DNA of 7,359 nt from Deltaproteobacteria bacterium (GTDB lineage: Bacteria > Desulfobacterota > Binatia > UBA9968): assembly GCA_016183145.1 (NCBI GenBank), contig JACPFE010000071.1, forward strand, positions 1 to 7,359, read 5' to 3'. Below are positions 5,486 to 7,359 of this stretch, one piece after another. The notes beneath the pieces are model-generated. The model did not search any database. It was given only the letters and a program-made list of their open reading frames with translations, and was not told the DNA's origin. Both the position numbers and the translations under genes were made by a program. Positions within the stretch are counted from its first letter, which is position 1. The number at the start of each line of letters is the position of its first letter.

Positions 5486-5599
5486 AGGTGAGGGTGGTAC
5501 GTTCGGATTAGCCCTCACCCTCCCCTCTCCCGCATCCTCCAGAGGCGGATCAGCCTCAGGCTGAAGCGGGAGAGGGAAACGGATATGGTTCAGTGCTGA
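5435..5599. repeat. Palindromic intergenic repeat with three hairpins
   Basis: The 165-bp stretch between the Fe-S and cysteine-rich genes is built of CCCTCACC/CTCTCCC-type repeat DNA. GGTGAGGG (5487-5494) pairs with CCCTCACC (5512-5519). CCCTCTCCCGC (5523-5533) pairs perfectly with GCGGGAGAGGG (5566-5576), and inside that stem TCAGCC-TCA-GGCTGA (5550-5564) forms its own hairpin. It holds no clear inverted termini, promoter or T-tract. Such CCCTCACCCT and CTCTCCC repeats are familiar between genes of environmental bacteria, but the family is not one I can name. Confidence 0.7.
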
Positions 5600-5600
5600 C

Positions 5601-6305
5601 ATGACCAACACGCTGCACCGCTATAGCGAGCACTACGCCTTTGAAAGGCTGCCCAACCCGCAGCCGGTCAATGACGATTTCATCGTCTTCGCCATGGCAA
5701 GCCGCGGGGTCAACGATGACGATCTGATCACGAAGTACCGCGCGTTCTTGCGCCTGGCGCTGAAGCACAATCCGGTGAACATCGGCGACGCTACCAAGGG
5801 CGGCGTCCTCCGGCCACACCGGGATTTGAACCCGACGGCCCATTGGAAGCGCGACCAGCTTCCCAACCCTGAAGAAGTCATCGCCGGCATCGAGGGCCAT
5901 ACGACGGTGGCGGCGGTCTTCGAGAATTACGAGGATATGAAAGCGTTCGTCGATGAGGTCCGGGCCGCAAATCTCGGAGTGTCGGTGAACATCAGCGCGC
6001 CGATGGATGCGGCGGCGCGTTGCTGCCGCGAGACCGGCATCGCCCGCCACAGCGTCGAGTATTCCCTGGGCTTTTGCGGGCGCGTGGACAAATTGCCCGA
6101 CGCCACCGTGCTCGAGCTCTCGACCATGTGCGGCCACGGCATGCTTTCGGCAAATTTTGTCAAGAAGATGATCGAATGGGTCAAGGAGAACCGCCGCAGC
6201 CCGGCGGAGGTCACGCGCACGATGGCGCGGTTCTGCATCTGTGGCGTGTTCAACGTCGCCAGGGCTGAGCGGATTCTCGACGAGGCGCGTACGAAAAATC
6301 GGTAA
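5601..6305 (+). CDS. Cysteine-rich protein, possible C-terminal half of a 6-hydroxynicotinate reductase-like enzyme
   Basis: This is a soluble-looking 234-residue protein with no signal peptide or membrane segment. Cysteines cluster in the second half: Cys141-Cys142 (ARCCRETG), Cys159 (LGFCGR), Cys177 in the block STMCGHGM (174-181), and Cys212 and Cys214 in RFCICGVFN (210-218). Their setting suggests binding of an Fe-S cluster or metal, though no standard ferredoxin motif is present. The N-terminal half contains GHTTVAAVFENYEDMK (99-114) and NLGVSVNISAPMD (124-136), which look like an ordinary alpha/beta domain. From memory the CGHGM and CxCGVFN blocks occur in the rear part of 6-hydroxynicotinate reductase-like proteins, whose front part the preceding gene resembles. 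Together the two products total 503 residues, about the size I recall for the single-chain enzyme. No Shine-Dalgarno is visible before the ATG at 5601, which follows repeat DNA. Function is not established; a subunit of the Fe-S protein is the best guess. Confidence 0.75.
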   Translation: MTNTLHRYSEHYAFERLPNPQPVNDDFIVFAMASRGVNDDDLITKYRAFLRLALKHNPVNIGDATKGGVLRPHRDLNPTAHWKRDQLPNPEEVIAGIEGHTTVAAVFENYEDMKAFVDEVRAANLGVSVNISAPMDAAARCCRETGIARHSVEYSLGFCGRVDKLPDATVLELSTMCGHGMLSANFVKKMIEWVKENRRSPAEVTRTMARFCICGVFNVARAERILDEARTKNR

Positions 6306-6331
6306 TAGGGACTGAACGGAAACTCTAGGGC

Positions 6332-6346
6332 GCCGCTGAAAGCGGC
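6332..6346 (+). other. Small hairpin ahead of the TRAP binding-protein gene
   Basis: GCCGCT-GAA-AGCGGC is a perfect 6-bp stem with a 3-nt loop, 20 nt before the ATG at 6367 in the 61-bp gap after the cysteine-rich gene. There is no following T-run, so it is not an intrinsic terminator. It could stabilise the downstream message after processing, or be chance. Confidence 0.35.
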
Positions 6347-6366
6347 AACAGAAGAAACGTTTCATC

Positions 6367-7335
6367 ATGGTTATATTCCTTCTCGCCCTATTGGCGCACT
6401 CGTCGCAATCCTTGCGGGCGCAGCCGACCACCATCCGGCTCGGCCATGTAGGATTCCCTGGTCCAAACTCGATCTTTGCCCTCATGGCTGACGAGTACGC
6501 CAGGAGAGTCAACTCGGACTTAAAAGGAAGGGTGGAGATCAAGGTTTTCCACTCGAGCCAGCTCGGCACCGACGAGCAGATGATGCGGGGGATCAAGATC
6601 GGTGCCCCGGAGATGGTCGCTCCTTCAACGGTCATGAGCACCGTGGATGCCAAATTCGGCGTGTTTGACATGCCGTACGCCATTGTCAGCCGAGCCCACA
6701 TGAAGAAAGTGGCGGAGAGCAGACAGGTCCAAGACCAACTCTTCGGCGGCCTGCCGGCAAAAGGAGTCAGAGTCCTGGGGGTGTGGGAGAACGGATTCCG
6801 CCACATCACGAACAATGTTCGGCCCATCGTAAGGCCCGATGATCTGAAGGGAATCAAGCTCCGGGTGCCGGGCGGAGTGTGGCGAGTCAAAATGTTCAAG
6901 GCCTACGGAGCCAATCCAACTCCAATGCCCTTCGCCGAGGTCTATTCGGCGCTTCAGTCCGGAGTCATGGACGGACAGGAAAATCCCTTTCCCCAGATCG
7001 CCTCCGCCAAGTTTCAGGAGGTGCAAAAATTCCTTTCGCTGAGCGGCCATGTCTACACCCCTGCGTACCTCGTGGTGGGCGAGGATTTTTGGAAAAAACT
7101 GCCCAGCGATATCCAGGCCACACTTTCCAAGATCGGCTGGGAGATAGGTAACTTTGCTCGATCACAGGGCGAGCGTCTAGACAAAGAGCTGATGGGCAAG
7201 CTCGCGCCGCCCATGAAGTCCAACGAAGTAGACAAGGATGCCTTCATCAAGGCCTCGGCCGCCATCTATGAAGAGTTTGGTAAGGAGGTCGCGGGCGGAA
7301 GCGATCTCATCAAGCTGATACAATCGCTGCGCTAG
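6367..7335 (+). CDS. TRAP transporter solute-binding protein, DctP family
   Basis: This is the extracytoplasmic binding component of a tripartite ATP-independent periplasmic transporter, which captures an organic acid for a sodium- or proton-driven permease. The product has 322 residues, the family's usual length. A hydrophobic N-terminus (2-10) with an Ala-Gln site near residue 19 (LRAQ-PTT) looks like a signal peptide. The family pattern continues with TIRLGHV (22-28), the LKGIKLRVPGG block (160-170) holding Arg166, the conserved carboxylate-binding arginine, then PMPFAEVYSALQSGVMDGQENPF (186-208). The N-terminus lacks the usual positive charges, yet the in-frame codons just upstream (6340-6366) read KRQQKKRFI without a standard start codon, so the start may be misread or damaged. 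Only 24 nt follow the stop; an ATG at 7344 could open a permease gene beyond the window. The ligand is unknown; carboxylates are typical of the family. Confidence 0.92.
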   Translation: MVIFLLALLAHSSQSLRAQPTTIRLGHVGFPGPNSIFALMADEYARRVNSDLKGRVEIKVFHSSQLGTDEQMMRGIKIGAPEMVAPSTVMSTVDAKFGVFDMPYAIVSRAHMKKVAESRQVQDQLFGGLPAKGVRVLGVWENGFRHITNNVRPIVRPDDLKGIKLRVPGGVWRVKMFKAYGANPTPMPFAEVYSALQSGVMDGQENPFPQIASAKFQEVQKFLSLSGHVYTPAYLVVGEDFWKKLPSDIQATLSKIGWEIGNFARSQGERLDKELMGKLAPPMKSNEVDKDAFIKASAAIYEEFGKEVAGGSDLIKLIQSLR

Positions 7336-7359
7336 GGCGCCTGATGCCGAGTCGCGTGC

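Noticed and set aside
5556..6899. Long minus-strand open frame of 447 codons opposite the cysteine-rich and TRAP genes
   Set aside because: It lies antisense to two genes with recognisable protein features, shows no domain or motif, and long antisense frames are expected in GC-rich coding DNA.
7344..7359. Start of a further gene (ATG CCG AGT CGC GTG) after the TRAP binding protein
   Set aside because: Only 16 bases are available. A small permease subunit would fit the context, but nothing in the sequence can confirm it.

Overview
The window is GC-rich and codes densely for ordinary Gram-negative bacterial functions: periplasmic cell-wall processing, lipoate synthesis and a TRAP-type binding protein. 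Gene order, protein style and abundant palindromic intergenic repeats resemble uncultured soil or subsurface lineages once lumped with Deltaproteobacteria (Binatota- or Rokubacteria-like). That placement is an impression, since no marker gene is present. No rRNA, tRNA, CRISPR array or transposase gene was seen.

Layout. On the minus strand, 32-1309 encodes a secreted D-alanyl-D-alanine carboxypeptidase (peptidase S11) whose C-terminal part is a SPOR domain. An AT-rich divergent region (1310-1464) separates it from a plus-strand series: lipB (1465-2178), lipA (2184-3032), a class V aminotransferase of the serine/alanine-glyoxylate type (3299-4489), a protein with two ferredoxin-type Fe-S motifs (4624-5433), a cysteine-rich protein (5601-6305) and a DctP-type solute-binding protein (6367-7335).

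How the genes work together. LipB and LipA are the two consecutive steps of endogenous lipoate synthesis. The Fe-S protein and the cysteine-rich protein look like two parts of one redox enzyme: from memory they resemble the front and rear portions of 6-hydroxynicotinate reductase-like proteins. They may act with the aminotransferase, and the TRAP binding protein may bring in an organic acid substrate; this pathway link is inference.

The most striking non-coding signal is that all four junctions from lipB to the cysteine-rich gene carry palindromic repeat DNA. Two copies of an inverted heptamer array flank lipA. A 102-bp element with perfect 20-bp inverted ends lies before the aminotransferase. 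A 133-bp MITE-like element with 14-bp inverted ends sits exactly between the aminotransferase and the Fe-S gene, flanked by a duplication of the target. Removing it recreates an ATGA stop/start overlap, so the insertion appears to have split a translationally coupled gene pair without damaging either reading frame. The next junction, filled by a fourth repeat type, shows a weaker version of the same pattern.
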